A stretch of DNA of 64,000 nucleotides. Source: Heligmosomoides polygyrus polygyrus (lineage: Eukaryota; Nematoda; Chromadorea; Rhabditida; Heligmosomidae). The notes under the pieces are model-generated. The model was not told the origin of the DNA. It did not search any database and saw only the letters and a list, made by a program, of their open reading frames with translations. The DNA lies in assembly GCA_947396885.1 (NCBI GenBank), contig CANDYH010000045.1, forward strand, positions 1 to 64,000. Reading direction: 5' to 3'. This document shows positions 22,076 through 34,379 of this stretch, piece by piece. Numbering within the stretch: the first letter of the stretch is position 1; every line of letters begins with the position of its first letter. The position numbers and the translations under genes are program-made.

Positions 22076-22079
22076 CACT

Positions 22080-22150
22080 GGTGTGCGGGAATCGAACCCA
22101 AGATCACTCTCTGTGAAGCGAGAACACTTCTACTGCGCCTCCGCCTAAGG
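22080..22150 (-). tRNA. tRNA-like pseudogene or SINE head
   Basis: The minus strand carries a perfect B box, GGTTCGATTCC (22088-22098), an A-box-like GGCGCAGTAGAAG, and TTCTCGCTTCACAGAGAG as a possible anticodon arm. The T stem has mismatches, so this is a decayed tRNA-derived repeat. Confidence 0.45.
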
Positions 22151-22159
22151 TGGCCACTG

Positions 22160-22555
22160 GCCAAGCCGCTAACGACAATGGTGATTACGCAGCACTGCGT
22201 CCACGCTGCATCAACGCGCGCGGCACACAGTCCGCAGACTTTGGCCAGCTAGAACTTGCTTATGAAATCCATTTGGCAAATTTGGTCTAAATATTTGTAA
22301 TCAGCGTTTCGACCCCTTTCACAAGACGTAGGTATCTGTCCGAAGTTCCATGGGAAGCTGAAGGCATTCCGCGGTTAGTGGTTCCTCTTTTACGGATCTC
22401 GCTTACTCTTCCAAATTGCCAAGCACGTTGGGCGACGTCTTCGGCACGTCAGCTGAACTCCGACCACGTTGGATGACATTTTCGGCCTATGGACCCACGT
22501 TGGACGACGCCTTAGTCAAACGAAAAATCTCAGCGTCCTTATTATGTGTGCAGTT
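22160..22555. repeat. Degenerate CACGTTGGACGACG repeats in unassigned DNA
   Basis: Between 22420 and 22515 occur GCACGTTGGGCGACGTCTTC, CCACGTTGGATGACATTTTC and CCACGTTGGACGACGCC, about 40 bp apart. Related words occur at 39715-39840 on the other strand. The rest of the stretch holds no supported gene. Confidence 0.5.
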
Positions 22556-22910
22556 TATTCCATTATTCGATCTATTCGAATATTCGATTATTCGTTCGTT
22601 CGAATAACTGAAAAATTGGGTTATTCGATTATTCGGAAATTCGAATAACCAAAAAAAACGGGGTTATTCGATTATTCGGAAATTCGAATAAGCGAAAAAT
22701 GGGGTTATTCGATTATTCGGAAATTCGAATAAACGAAAAATGGGGTTATTCGATTATTCGGAAATTCGAATAACTGAAAAATTGGGGTTATTCGATTACT
22801 CGTTCATTCGAATTTTCGAAAAATGGGGTTATTCGATCATTCGGAAATTCGAATAACCGAAAAAATGAGGTTATTCGATTATTCGTTCATTCGAAAATTT
22901 TTGGAAAAGC
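22555..22910. repeat. 41-bp GGGGTTATTCGATTATTCGG tandem repeat
   Basis: About seven units with a 41-bp period: GGGGTTATTCGATTATTCGG, AAATTCGAATAA, then CGAAAAAT. It is the cleanest of the three TTCGAA-rich arrays in the window. Confidence 0.85.
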
Positions 22911-23867
22911 ACAAGTATATTCAATATCTACCTCACGCACACGCATTCTGTGCACAATGCTTCATGTGCATGTTGTATACGGAGCCGATATCTCCCACGG
23001 TTCAAAGGTATACTGCCTCATAGAAGGTAGATCCATTATATAGTTCTTAACCGGTAGGCCACTTAGGCAAGTTCTTGCTGGTAGGTCATCTTGGCCTTTT
23101 GTACCAGCTTGTAGTTCTCCCCTGACGCATGCAAACGCGGCTTGGGGGCTGCGCAATCAGCCGACCTGAAGGACGATAAAGGATACGATGACGATGAAGG
23201 ATAGGATTACGTTGTTTAACTCTGTAATCTATTTGCACTGCACTAACATAAGGGGCTGCTTTAGGAGAGGTAAGCCCATCGGCCAACATAATTCATGGGC
23301 GCGTGCTTACAACAGCTCTTCTCCGCGGCCCCAGTGTCGTGAATGTTCACGATTACGCCTCCATCGAGGCTGTCATGCTGCCTTCAAATACCTTTGTCAC
23401 TCATACAGAGAAGTGTCGGACGTATTTGATTGATCAACGCGCAACAAGACTGCTCGCGAAACCAACCGGGGCATGCTGGTTCAGCCGTTCGACTCTCAGG
23501 GAGTGTGTGTTTGTTCGGTGCCAATCATCAACGCCTGCCCCCGCGCCTTCGTCCGTGCCCTCGGGCAGTGTGGACCACCGCGGAATCCCGACGACTATGG
23601 CCTCGTTCCGCCTGTCAGTTACGTCCAACGCATTCATCTGACTTTACGAAGTCTCTGTCGAAAGTCAAGCCAGCAGCCATTGTACGGACAAGGATCACTA
23701 TCAGAGGTCAGGTAACTTTGTGGTACGGCTCTGGTGACCCGACTTGACTTGACACACGTCGCATGGTGGGGTCCATGGTGCCCCCACGCCAACACTAATG
23801 GGAAGAGCGGTTATATTTTTGGGGCGTGAGAGTTGGATTAGAGCAGAGTCTTCCACGGGTGAACGTT
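22911..23867. other. Unassigned region
   Basis: No coding region with family signatures. Overlapping open frames at 23300-23750 are GC-rich and lack recognisable domains on either strand. Confidence 0.4.
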
Positions 23868-26480
23868 TAGCACTTCTTCTTCTTCTTCTTCTTCTGAGCG
23901 TTTAGTCCCGCGCAGTCGCAGGGTCCGCTGTTCTTGTGATCTGTCGCCACCCAGGGCCCAGCACTCACTGCCGTAGAGGAGGGCAGGTCTCACAACTGTT
24001 CTATAGAGTTTGCCTTTGAGCGTCCTGGAGCATCTACGGTCCCTGTGGACTCCCTCCACTTGAGCCAGGCTGCGTTTATTCGTCCTCTGACCGGATATAC
24101 CTTCCTTCCTCGGATATGTCACTTCCGAAGTAGCGGAATTCTTCCCCCTTCTCGATCGTTTCCCCTTGGCAGTCTAGGATCGATCCAGCGCACTGCTCAG
24201 AGCTGATGAACTTCGTCTTCTTCACGTTCAGCCGTAGGCCGTTGTCTGCGAGGGCTCTCTGCCACAGCTGCACCTTCTCCTGCTGCTCCTCCTGGTTGTC
24301 GGCTACTAGGACGATGTTGTCCGCGTAGAGGATCGTTCTGAGAGAGCCTTCCTCAAGGTGGTTCACTATAGAGTCAAGCGTCAGCAGGAAGAAGAACGGG
24401 CTCAGAGCCGACCCTTGGTGTACCCCCACTGTGATGTCCACTTTTCCTGTCACCCGTGTGGAGTTCGTATCGCCGCTTTCGAGCCCTAGTACATGTCCCT
24501 TATGACAGTGATCAGACGTTCCGGGACCCCCTCCCTAGAAGGGCATTCCAGATTACGGCCCGAGCTAGCCTGTCGTAGGCCTTCTCCAGGTCCAGGAATG
24601 CCAGGTAGCAGGGTTTTCGTTTCTCCCGGAGATTTCTCCATCACCTGACGAGCGATGAAGATGGCGTCTGTGGTGGACCTCTCAGGCATGAAGCCCCACT
24701 GCACCTGGGAGATGGGTACCATCTCCTTCAGCCTTGAGTCGACCAGTCCTTCGTAGATCTTCATCGTGTGTGAGATCAGTTTGATCCCTCGGTAGTTGGA
24801 GCATTCGGAGGCGTCTCCCTTCTGCTTGAAGACGGGGACTGTGGTGCTGTTCCTCCATCCGGCATCTTACCTTCTTTCGTGATTCTGTTGAGGAACTGCG
24901 TCAGCCAGTTGATTCCGAGGTCAACGAGCACCTTCCAAGCCTCTACTGGCACACCGTCAGGCCCTGCTGCCGTTCCGAGTTTCATCTTCTCCATGACCTT
25001 GCGAACCTCTTCTTGCGTCCAGGATGGGATGGATCCTTCCGTTGGTTGTTCTTCCTCGGCCTCCCGACGAGGGAACTCCTCGTTCAGGAGTTCCTTGAAG
25101 TAGTCCTCCCATCTCTCTCTGACCTCGACCGGCTTCCGTAACACCTTACCGTCAGCACTCTTCGCAGTCTTCACTACTCGAATGTCGAGGCTAGCTCTAT
25201 GACGCGCCTTGGCCAGGCGGATGGCGAACTTCTCCCCCTCTGGCCCGTCTAGTTTCTCGTACATGGCATCCATTTCCGCGTTCTTTGCCTTCGCTACAGC
25301 TGTTTTTGCCAGCCTCTTCAGCTTCCTGTAGGTTGTGAGATACTCGGGTGCCCTCGTCTTCTGCCACAGCTTGTAGGCCTCCTTCTTCCTCTTCACCGCA
25401 GCCTGCACCTCTTCGCTCCAGAACCATACCGATTTATCCCTCTGGTTCCTCCCTTTGTTTCTCCCAGGGTTTCCTTGGCGCATTTCAGGATTGTTTGGGC
25501 TACCCTCCCGAAGGTCTCATTCACGGGACCAGCTGGATCTGGAAGGCCCGCTTCGAGCACTGCCCTTCGTAGCTCGTTCCGCTCAGAACCCCGCAGTCTC
25601 CACCATCGGATCCTGGATTCCGTCCTCACTTTGGGCCTGGTGGGGGAGGTATGCTAAGGTCGGCTACCAAGGGTCTATGCTGTGATGCCACGTCTTCTCT
25701 CGGAATGACTTACATCCCAGACTGTTTTCAGGACAGCCCTTCGAACGAGGATGTGGTTGACTTCCGTCTTTCTTCCTCCGCTAGCATAGGTCATCTTCTG
25801 GCTCTCCCTCTCCGCGAAGAAGGTGCTACAGACAGCCAGGTCGTGGGCGATAGCCAGATCCAGAATACGTTCTCCATCCGGGTTTATCAGGCCGATCCTT
25901 TTACCTCCATGAACCTTTCCCACTCCTCCTCTGCCACTCCCCACATGCCCGTTCATGTCCCCTGCTATGGAGAGGTTGTCGCCTTCTGGTACGGACCTTA
26001 TGGCTTCCTCGAGCGAGAGATAGAAGTCATCCTTGTCGTGCTCGGAGCATCCGGTCTGCGGAGCGTAGACAGACATGATGGTCCAGTAACCCTCCTTCGT
26101 GTCCAGCCGCAGTGACATGATGCGGTCGTTTATTCTTTGGACAGCCGCTACTGAATCCTTGATGACTCCGCGACAGCTATCCCTACCCCGTTCCTTTTGG
26201 TGTCCTCTCCGTTGTAGTACAGCTTGACCCCTTCTCCGATCTCCCTGGCTTTCGCCCCTTTCCATCGCGTTTCCTGCAGACACAGGACTTGTATCCTTCT
26301 GCGTTTCATCAGGTCAGCCACTTCCCTAGATCTTCCGGTCAGCGTTCCCACATTCAGAGTTCCCAGTCGAACTAGCTTCTTTAGCCGAGTTCGTTCGGCC
26401 CTCGGTAGCCCTCGCATACTGACCACAGAACTCGGGCGGGAGTTCTGTGCGCCTCTTCCGGGTCACGTCCTAGCCTTTAC
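23868..26480 (-). mobile_element. RTE-type LINE with (GAA)n tail, broken
   Basis: Minus-strand non-LTR element of a family distinct from the 972-aa RTE. It runs from its endonuclease near 26426 to a (GAAGAA)n tail at 23871-23895. Its 5' end abuts a tRNA-like sequence (26600-26666). Several frameshifts are present. The C-terminal part of the ORF is shortened compared with the relative at 57860-58910. Confidence 0.8.
24076..26426 (-). pseudogene. RTE-type endonuclease-reverse transcriptase pseudogene
   Basis: Endonuclease blocks: LGTLNVGTLTGRSREVADLM, VLCLQETRWKG, then after a frameshift YWTIMSVYAPQTGC, NLSIAGDMNGHVGS and EVNHILVRR. Reverse transcriptase: GPDGVPVEAWK, WGFMPERSTTDAIF and VGVHQGSALSPFFF. 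Motif A is destroyed by a frameshift near 24600. Motif C reads ILYADNIVLVADN, YADN instead of YADD, so a catalytic aspartate is lost as well. Database proteins of this family are often labelled 'craniofacial development protein 2-like', which reflects this transposon. Confidence 0.85.
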
Positions 26481-26599
26481 ATGATTCTATTGCGACTTGT
26501 GATCATGATTTTGTGACGAGGTTTCTCCATCAGCCGGCCTGTCACCCTGGGCCTGACGCTGGAACCGTTGCCATTTTTGCAAATTTTGCAGGGCATGGC

Positions 26600-26666
26600 G
26601 TGCCGGAACCGGGAGTCGAACCTGTGCATGAAACTACACTACTAACCACTAGGCTAACTTGGCTCT
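26600..26666 (-). tRNA. tRNA-like sequence with canonical A and B boxes
   Basis: The minus strand reads TAGCCTAGTGG (A box, 26646-26656) and GGTTCGACTCC (B box, 26612-26622), correctly spaced, with T stem CCGGG/CCCGG-like pairing. The anticodon region is poorly paired. This is probably a tRNA-derived SINE head or pseudogene next to the RTE 5' end. Confidence 0.5.
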
Positions 26667-27329
26667 CCCTCGGAACGTTTAGCACTGTCCATAATAATGA
26701 GGAGCGGAATACGGGTTGGGGGGGGGGGGAAGGATACTCTTGCCATCGTAACTTTGTCGTGTTGTCCCTCTGAAATTTTGATTGAAGAGTCTCAATGCAT
26801 CCACATAAAAATGGTTGTTGAGCTCTATTGAAATTGAATAATTTTGACAGATACTAAAACCCTATTTTCCGTGCCTCATACTTCTTCGGCGCAGTGTCCA
26901 GACTTGCACCAGTGCACCCTCACAAGGGAAGGGTTTGAAGCGTATGTCTGAACGCGGGGAGCGAGTCATATGGGGAGAATCCTCATCCCTGAATTGGTTT
27001 GAAAATGTGTTTACTTTTTGCCAAGTCGTTAAACCCAAGGAGTAGGGGTCACAATGGGATACGGCGCAGCACACGTTTAGGGTCTTGTACGCCCGCGATG
27101 CTTCTGCAGTCAGTGGCTCGGAGCGCAGGTGGATAGAGGGTTGACTCATGCGGGAGAGGTCGGGGGTTTGGCTCCTCTGTTTTGCTGCACTTTTGCATTT
27201 CAACTGATTGGTAGAGATTTGGGGGATTCTGACGTCTATACCATTTTCAGACGTTTTCTTTCATTTTTCAAGCGGTACGTTGTGGTATTGAACATGGTGA
27301 TAAATGTTTAGCACCAGTGATACACAGGT

Positions 27330-27985
27330 ATAAAGTGCGCGAAGCACCACTGGGCATCTTACGGGTAGCGTGTAAATGCTACAGGCTCCTCATAATCTGT
27401 TTCCATACATGGACGAAGGCCTCGGGAAAAACAATCCTGCTCGGGTTTCCAAAGGAGACCACGTTGTGACGATGGAGGTGGTTCAAATGAGAAACGAGGT
27501 GTGCGGATCCCGCAAATTAAGCTAAACGGCATCGATACACTCTTTCCCTCATGTCTGCCTGTCACCTGGAAATCAGAGGTCTGCTGAAGGTTTTCTAGAA
27601 CCTAACACCAACAATGTCCGCCGACTGTCGAGTGGTGATCCACCTGCTCACGCTGAAGTGTGGCCCACCTTTAGACAAGGAATCTTCGAGGGAAGAAATC
27701 AAGCTGGCCGGATGGATGGCCAGCATACTCAAGAACTTCGAGGCACGTCAACTTGAAGTTGACGAACGAAGACGAAAAGCTGGAAGTCGTGGAAGATGAG
27801 GAAGAAGATTGGGATCCGCAAGATGAACTGATGGACGTAGAGAGGAAAGCAAGCAGTGGGCACATGATAACGTTTTCGGGTGGAACTCTTGTTGCGGTGG
27901 AAAAGGGTACGTCTTCAATGGGATTTCGGTTGCGTGCTCATAACCATGGAGGAAGACACCGCGTTTCACTACACAGGCACTTTTT
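27330..27985 (+). other. Segment present in only one palindrome arm, with open frames
   Basis: Absent from the matching arm (junction near 31500). It contains frames 27614-27799 and 27753-28000 in different registers: EEIKLAGWMASILKNFEARQ, then an acidic EDEKLEVVEDEEEDWDPQDE. Together they could be the end of an unrecognised transposase or a captured host exon with a frameshift. I do not recognise the family. Confidence 0.35.
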
Positions 27986-28017
27986 ACAATACCGCCCGCG
28001 TCGCGCGGTCAAAAAGA

Positions 28018-28049
28018 CGGTTTGCGACGGAAAAATCCGTCGCAAACCG
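28018..28049. repeat. Conserved short hairpin in the palindromic repeat
   Basis: CGGTTTGCGACGGA, a short A-rich loop, TCCGTCGCAAACCG: a perfect 14-bp stem. It is conserved at 31424-31455 and, with one arm decayed, at about 44070-44103. Confidence 0.75.
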
Positions 28050-31000
28050 CCGCATGCTCATAACTCCTTTAGTTTTGAGTTGTTTCAGAAACTGTTGGCA
28101 CTATTCGATTCGTCTCCTCGAGATCTACAAAACCTCGTAAAAACTTTTCCAGTCCATCGCGTTTTCGCCGTGGGTGGCCTAAAAAATAATTGCAGCAGGT
28201 TTTTGCGATTGGAGCACCTTATTTTATAGGACGTGCATGTGTCGTGCAGTGTTTTCGGAGTATCTCGAGCATGGCGTGCGTTGTCTGTGCTCTGTCATGC
28301 CTGAAACGTTCCGAGAGTGCGCCGTGCACAATGCACATAGGATCGAACCTATCAATCGAATGGACGGATGCATGCCCACTGGGTTTCTATCTTCACTTAA
28401 TGGAAAATGTAAAGCCTTCAAGACTATCTTGCACCGTTTGGAGAATTTTATAAGAAATTTTCGCCGTCCTACTTAGGATTTGCTCCAGTCAGTCCGACGA
28501 GCCTTTGGAGTGTGCCGTACACAATGCATGTAGGATCGAGCCTATCAATCAAGTGAGCGGAAGCGGTTCAAATGTCGTGCTAAATAGCAACGCTTTCCCT
28601 CTTTAGATGCTTTAGTACACACACCGACAGCAGGTTATAAAATTAAAGAAGTTTTACGAAGCGAGAAGGGAGAGTGCGCCGTGCACAATGCATATATGAT
28701 AGAACCGTTTGAAATCAGATTAGATTAGAAATTTCCTCCCGCCCTACTCAGGAATTGCTGTATTCTGTTCCGTGGAGGCTTTAGAGTACGCTGTGAGCAA
28801 TGCATATAGAATAGAGAATTTGTAGGCAGTACAAGGTTCTTGACGTGTTCTAAAGCAGAACGGTGTAGCTCATGAACGGACTAAATTACAGCGCTGCGAA
28901 TATGCAGGTGAGGCTTGTGCGACCCAATTTTTTCCTATTTCGGTCGACCACTGCGCGAAGACACGGCGAGCCAAGGGCATACAAATGCGTAGGCGAGCGG
29001 AACACCTAAGGTGCTTTAAGACGATATGCTCGCAACTCCCCAGCTGCCTAAACTGCCTTAGCCCCATCTTGCCATTTTAGGGCGGCGGACTTTGCGATTG
29101 AAGTTTCCTGCCCTCTTACTCGCCCACATTTGGGTTTTCGACACTCCCAATAACAACATTTTGTTCACCACGAAAAGCTCTATTGAACGGTGTCATTCTC
29201 GACCAATTCCAAAGAAACGGATTTGTTGACAATTTCCCATCGAGGACGTTGGCGCCATTGGTCGAGCCGGCGCGGACAATGACGTCATCGATATTTTCGA
29301 AATTGGCCAAATTTCCTCGTGCAAACTTCGTCCAAAATCATCTAGGCGGTTATTTGGGGAGCCGATTACGAATCCGACGTCCGTTTTTGAAAATTCCGCC
29401 GATTTTAGTAGGTTATCTTCCGTTTGGGGGTGGTCGGGTCAGGACCACCGATCACCCTCAGTTATCGGTATGGGCGGTCTCCGGCCGTAGTCGTCCGAAT
29501 GAACTTCACTTCCGCATCGTGTTCGGCACCCCGAATAAGTCCTCGCCCCTATACGAAGTTCGAGCAAAATTGGTGTCCTGTCCCGACCACCTCCAATTAT
29601 CCAGAAGAATATCCAAAACCTACCGAAATCGGCGGAATTTTCAAAAACGGACGCTGGGTTCGTAATCAGCGCCCCAAATAACCCATAGATGATTTTGGGC
29701 GAGAAAATTTGGCCAGTTTCGAAAATAGCGATTTTCGATGACGTCATCGTCCGCGCAGGCTCGGCCTGGAGCGCCATCGTCCTTATTGCAAAACTGTCAA
29801 AAATCGATATTTCCAAAATCGGTCGAAATTGGAACAGTTCGATAGCGCTTTCCATGCTGAACAGAACGGTACCACTGCGAGTGTCGAATACTCAAACCTG
29901 GGCGAATAGTGGCGCAGGAAACTTCAACGCTAAAACTCCGCCGCCCTAAAATGGCAGCTGGTGCTAAGGCAGTTTAGTCAGCTAGGGAGATATGAGCATG
30001 TCATCGTAAAGAACCTTAAGCGTTTTGCTCGCCTATACATTTGTAGACCATTAGCTCTCTGCGTCTTCCCGTAGAGGTCGACTGAAATTGGAAAAAATGG
30101 TGTCGCACAAGGCTAACCTGCATTTTCGCACTAACTTTGTCCAATCATAAGCTACGTTGCTGTATTTCAGTGCTCTACTAGAGCATTTTACTTCCTACAA
30201 AACCGACAAGCTGCAACCGGAAAGGTTCACACTTTACAAAGCTATCGCGCCCAGAATACGCCGCGCGAGAAATTTGGTCGATGTTCTCCTCGCTCTTACT
30301 CGCTAACACAGTCACAGTTCTCGCTACTCCAGATAATACCATTCCATTCACCAGCAAAAGCTCTATCGAATGGTGCCCAATCTGGCCAGATTCGAAAACA
30401 TTGAGTTTCGGTGACGTCATCGGCCTTCCAGTGCGGCCTCACCCCCGTTGCGAAATTGTCAAAAAATCGATATCTCCAAAATTGGTCGAGATCGATAGAG
30501 CTCATCGAGCTGAACAGAACGGTGTTATTGCGAGTGCCGAAAACTCGAGGACGGAAGGAGTAGGGGCGGAAGAAGCTTCACTGTTGCCGTCTGCCGCTCT
30601 AAAATGGCAGTTGTAACTAAGCCAGATTAAGCAGCTGGAGAGCTGTGAGCACTGCTTCGTAAAGTAATTTAAGTGTTCTGTTAGCATATACATTTGTATG
30701 CCGTCAGCTCATCGCCTTTTCCCGCAGTGATCGATTGAGATCGAAAAAATGAGTTGTGCAAGCTTGACCTGCATTTTCGCCCCATCGTAACTTTGTCCGT
30801 TCTTAGTCTACATCGCTGTGTTTTAGCTAACTGCTCGAGCTTTTAACTGACTACAAAATCCACAAGCAGCAGCCGGAACGGTTCACACTTGGCAGAGTTA
30901 TCGTGCTCCAAACACGGCTGCGCGTGCAATTAGCGAGCGGTCGCGCCAACTCGACTGATAGGTTCGATTGCATAGGCATTGTTCACAGCGCACTCCAAAT

Positions 31001-32179
31001 GCAAGCTGGACAGTCTTAGAGCAACTCTTGAGTAGGAGGGCTAGAATTTTTTTTATAAAATTCTCCAAACAGTGCAAGATAGTCTTGAAGGCTTTACATT
31101 TTCCATTAAGGGAAGATAGAAACCAAGAGGGCATGTTTACGCCCATTCGATTGATAGGTTCGATCCTATACGCATTGTGCACGGCGCGCTCTCGGAACGT
31201 TCCAGGCATGACAGAGCACTGACAACGCACGCCATGAATGAGATACTCCAAAAGGTGCTCCAAACGCAAAAGCCTGGTGCAGTTATTTTTTAGGCCACCC
31301 ACGACGAAAACGCGGTGGCTTGGTAAAGCTTTATATAAGGTTTTATAGATCTCGAAGAGACGAATGGAATAGTGCCAACAGTTTCTCAAACAACTCAAAA
31401 CTAGAGGAGTGATGAGCATGCGACGGTTTGCGACGGAAAAATCCGTCGCAAACCGTCTTTTTGACCGCGCGACGTGGGCGGTATGGTACCTGTTTATCAC
31501 TGGTGCTGAACATTTGTCACCATGTTGAATACCACAGCGTACAGCTGGAAAAATGCGCAGAAAACCTCTGAAAATGGTATAGACGTCAGAATTCCCCAAA
31601 TCTCAACCAATCAGTTGAAATGCAAAAATGAGGCAGCACAGAGGAACCAAACCCCTGACCTCCCTCGCACAGGTCAACCCTCTACCCACCTGCGCTCCAC
31701 GCCGCTGGCTGCGAACTCATCGCGGGCGTTCAAGACCCCCAAACGCGCGCTACGCCGTATCCCATTGTGACCCCCTACTCCTTGAGCTTAGCGACTTGGC
31801 AAAAAATAAACACATTTTCAAACCAATTGAGGGGTGAGAACTCTCCCTACTCGTTCCCCCCGTTCAGACATACGCTTCAGACGCTTCCCTTGTCAGTTTG
31901 TTAGGTAGCGGTAGTAGGCCCCCGCTAAAGCGGCGCGCACTGCAGTAGGGCAAGGAATCTGGCGTTGATCTGGTGTCGATGATCTGGCGCGCGAAGACAC
32001 CAGGGGAGCCCCAACCCAGTTTTTTAGAACCTGCACACTCGACACTTGACGGATTTCGCCTCCCTTATCGGTAGTGCAGCCGATTGCTGCCGATTTCCGC
32101 TCGCTCCCTCTGCCGACATCGTTCGGGTGTGTTTTCTTCTCCCAACTAGGATATTTGTGTCGTTGATTTTGTTGTCGTT

Positions 32180-32185
32180 AATAAA
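32180..32185 (+). promoter_or_regulatory. Poly(A) signal in putative 5' LTR
   Basis: AATAAA about 285 bp into the putative LTR, as expected in an LTR R region. With no second LTR to compare, it supports but does not prove the LTR call. Confidence 0.4.
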
Positions 32186-32940
32186 TTTGCATCTTCTCCG
32201 TCGTGTCTGTGTTAGTACCCGGTGGATCAGTGGCATACTTGACCGTGAGAGCCCGCGTGATATTACATGGGGCCGTACTGCTCGATCTGTGATATTGCCT
32301 AGGTTTACTCGAATACTAACCTAAAGGGAGGGTGCTTCCTTAATTCGTGAAACAGAGCGAATTAAGGGAGAGTGCAGTGAGTAGTCTAGTTCGTGGTACA
32401 GGGCGAATTAGACCGAGAGGTGGTATAGGTTGACTGATAGAGCATCATTCGCAGTGTCAGGGTGGATTGCCCGACATAGCTGAGAGACAGAAGTGGACGT
32501 GAGCGAGCTGACTTCCATAAAGTGTGGGTGTGTGATCGCGTGGTTAGGCGTGAGTCAATAGTGACTTCGCCTACAATAACGTGACGTTCGACCGTGCCAA
32601 ATTTTACCGATCGGGCTCCGTGCGTCGCTGTCGTACTCGAACTGTGATTAAAAGGTGCCACTTAATCTGAATCGATTTTTTGTAGAGGTTCCAATGGAAG
32701 GAACAAACGACGACCACAACATGATCGATTGCTCGGATGGCGACGAAAGGGAGAACCGGTCCGTGAAATGATTGAGTAGCTCGAATCGTTCTCCCGATAT
32801 GTTACTAATCGGTGAGCTAGAGGAAATAAAGAAGGCTTTGGAAAGCGTCCCGGAAGTAGTTAAGGAACAGATAGTAGAGCATAAGGTGTCACAAAGATAC
32901 AAGGATAGGCACTCAGAGGTAGTTTAAAGAACTAGACAGA

Positions 32941-34234
32941 GCAGGCGAAATGTTAGGAAAGTTGATCAGTATATGCAGGGTAACGCGGGTATTGCATAAA
33001 AAGTTGTTGAATGTATTAGAGAGAAGAGGGATCGAAACTGAAGACGACTGGGAGCAGTATGTGAGGACGACCGAAAGGGACGGCGAAATCCTAGCAGATG
33101 TCTGCGACGCATTGGATACAGATATGTTCCAGGTCGTCAGAGTTGCGCAAGAAGCGAGATCGACTGCCAATGGGCCTCCGAGCTGCGAAGGCAAGAAAGG
33201 TAACAGACCTAGCAAAAGAGAGGTAAATACAGAAATGGACAGAGTACAATTGCAGAATCGAGACTGTTCGACTGGGCTGTACTGCGAGCACAAATGGAGG
33301 CATTGTGCGGAGACGTCACGGGAGCACCACGCACGTGCATCATGTCAGAGCTTGGCTTTTGAAATGATTAGCGGGTTCCATTCTTTGTCTTGTGCCGATC
33401 CGGGCGTATATAAAAGGAAGGATAGTGAGAACTTTAAAGAGTTCATTCGTAGGTTTCGAAAGAAAGTTCCAGAGGGTAGCTTTTTAGTGATCAAACCCTA
33501 ATAGAGATACTAGGTGACGACCATTTGGGCGGCAGAGCGAAGAATGTGTTCATATCATTACCGGTAGAGGTAAGGCGTAAGGGATTCAAAGAAGTCGTTG
33601 CGGAGTTAGGTAAATTGTTGGCCGAGGACTCGGTAGCGGGAAGGATGCGTGCCATAGCTGAGCTGCACGAATTGAGGATGCGTCCACAGCAGGACGTGGC
33701 TGATTTCTGCGTTGTGCTAGAAAAGTTTAATTTAAAAAGGCTTACCCAGAAGGGAATATGGAGGACCGCTCGCTTGAGTTTGCACACACACTTTTGCCTA
33801 ACCTGAAGTATTGCCCTGAGCATATTCAGCTCTTAAGTGCTCGCCACAGAGTCAGACCTGAGAATGCCTATAATGAAGTCAAACAATTAGCACTGAACAT
33901 TGAGCTGTCGCGAAAGATGTACGGCGAGTCCGGGTAGATAAAGAGGGTGGCCCATAAGGATTGGATGGTAAGAGCAAGGTTGTATAACAGCGACAAACCA
34001 AGCGCTGATAAGGGAAGAGCGCAGGCCTGGATGAGGGATGGCACGGCAGAGGGTCACGAGGGAGCTGACCGAGAAAGGGTCAACAACAATAGATTCGACC
34101 GTCCAGGACAAGTTGGGGAAGCAGGCCGAGGTGGAAATAAAGCCATCGATAAGATGGACAGTGACACTAGGAAATGTTTCAACTGTTCATGGTACGGACA
34201 CATAGGGAAGGATTGTCCGTTGAGAAAGTCTTAG
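32941..34234 (+). pseudogene. Gypsy-type gag with zinc knuckle, frameshifted
   Basis: Gag-like frames at 32950-33501, 33525-33806 and 33947-34234 follow one another with frameshifts. The middle block has a capsid-like helix-rich stretch (VADFCVVLEKFNLKRL). The end has a CX2CX4HX4C zinc knuckle (CFNCSWYGHIGKDC), the nucleocapsid signature that binds element RNA. Stop codons near 33500 and 33810 break it. Confidence 0.7.
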
Positions 34235-34379
34235 GTAAAGCAGATAGGAGAGAGGACGCGTTACCGCAGAGAAGGTGATAACCAGCGAATCTCTGATATC
34301 ATTACTAGCGCACGCAGCATGGGAGTAAAGACCGCAAAGACAGTGGAACGAAAAAAAACCACTAATTGGTAAGAAGAAA

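Larger units (their letters stand above)
26925..31891. repeat. 5-kb nested imperfect palindrome
   Basis: The outer arms are 26925-28450 and its reverse complement 30950-31891; the inner arms are 28870-29510 and 29540-30190; the centre is near 29525. Blocks can be followed through: CACAAGGGAAGGG...GTCTGAACG at 26930 and its complement at 31860-31890; CAGTTTCTGAAACAACTC-type blocks at 28085 and 31380. The left arm carries a 650-bp extra segment (27330-27985). No transposase was found. A long piece recurs inverted at 41322-44150. Confidence 0.75.

Noticed and set aside
22080..22150. Selenocysteine-type tRNA (TCA in the loop)
   Set aside because: Stem pairing is poor, the length is too short for tRNA-Sec and the loop can be read in several registers. 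A decayed tRNA-derived repeat is simpler.
23303..23747. Overlapping GC-rich frames of 80-112 aa
   Set aside because: No family motif, several frames equally open, no splice or poly(A) context that favours one.
23871..23895. CRISPR-like or satellite array from the TCT runs
   Set aside because: It is the (GAA)n 3' tail of a LINE; no spacers, and the organism is eukaryotic.
29183..29855. Long open frames of 138-160 aa within the palindrome
   Set aside because: Open on both strands because of the inverted structure, not conserved in frame between copies, no domain motif.
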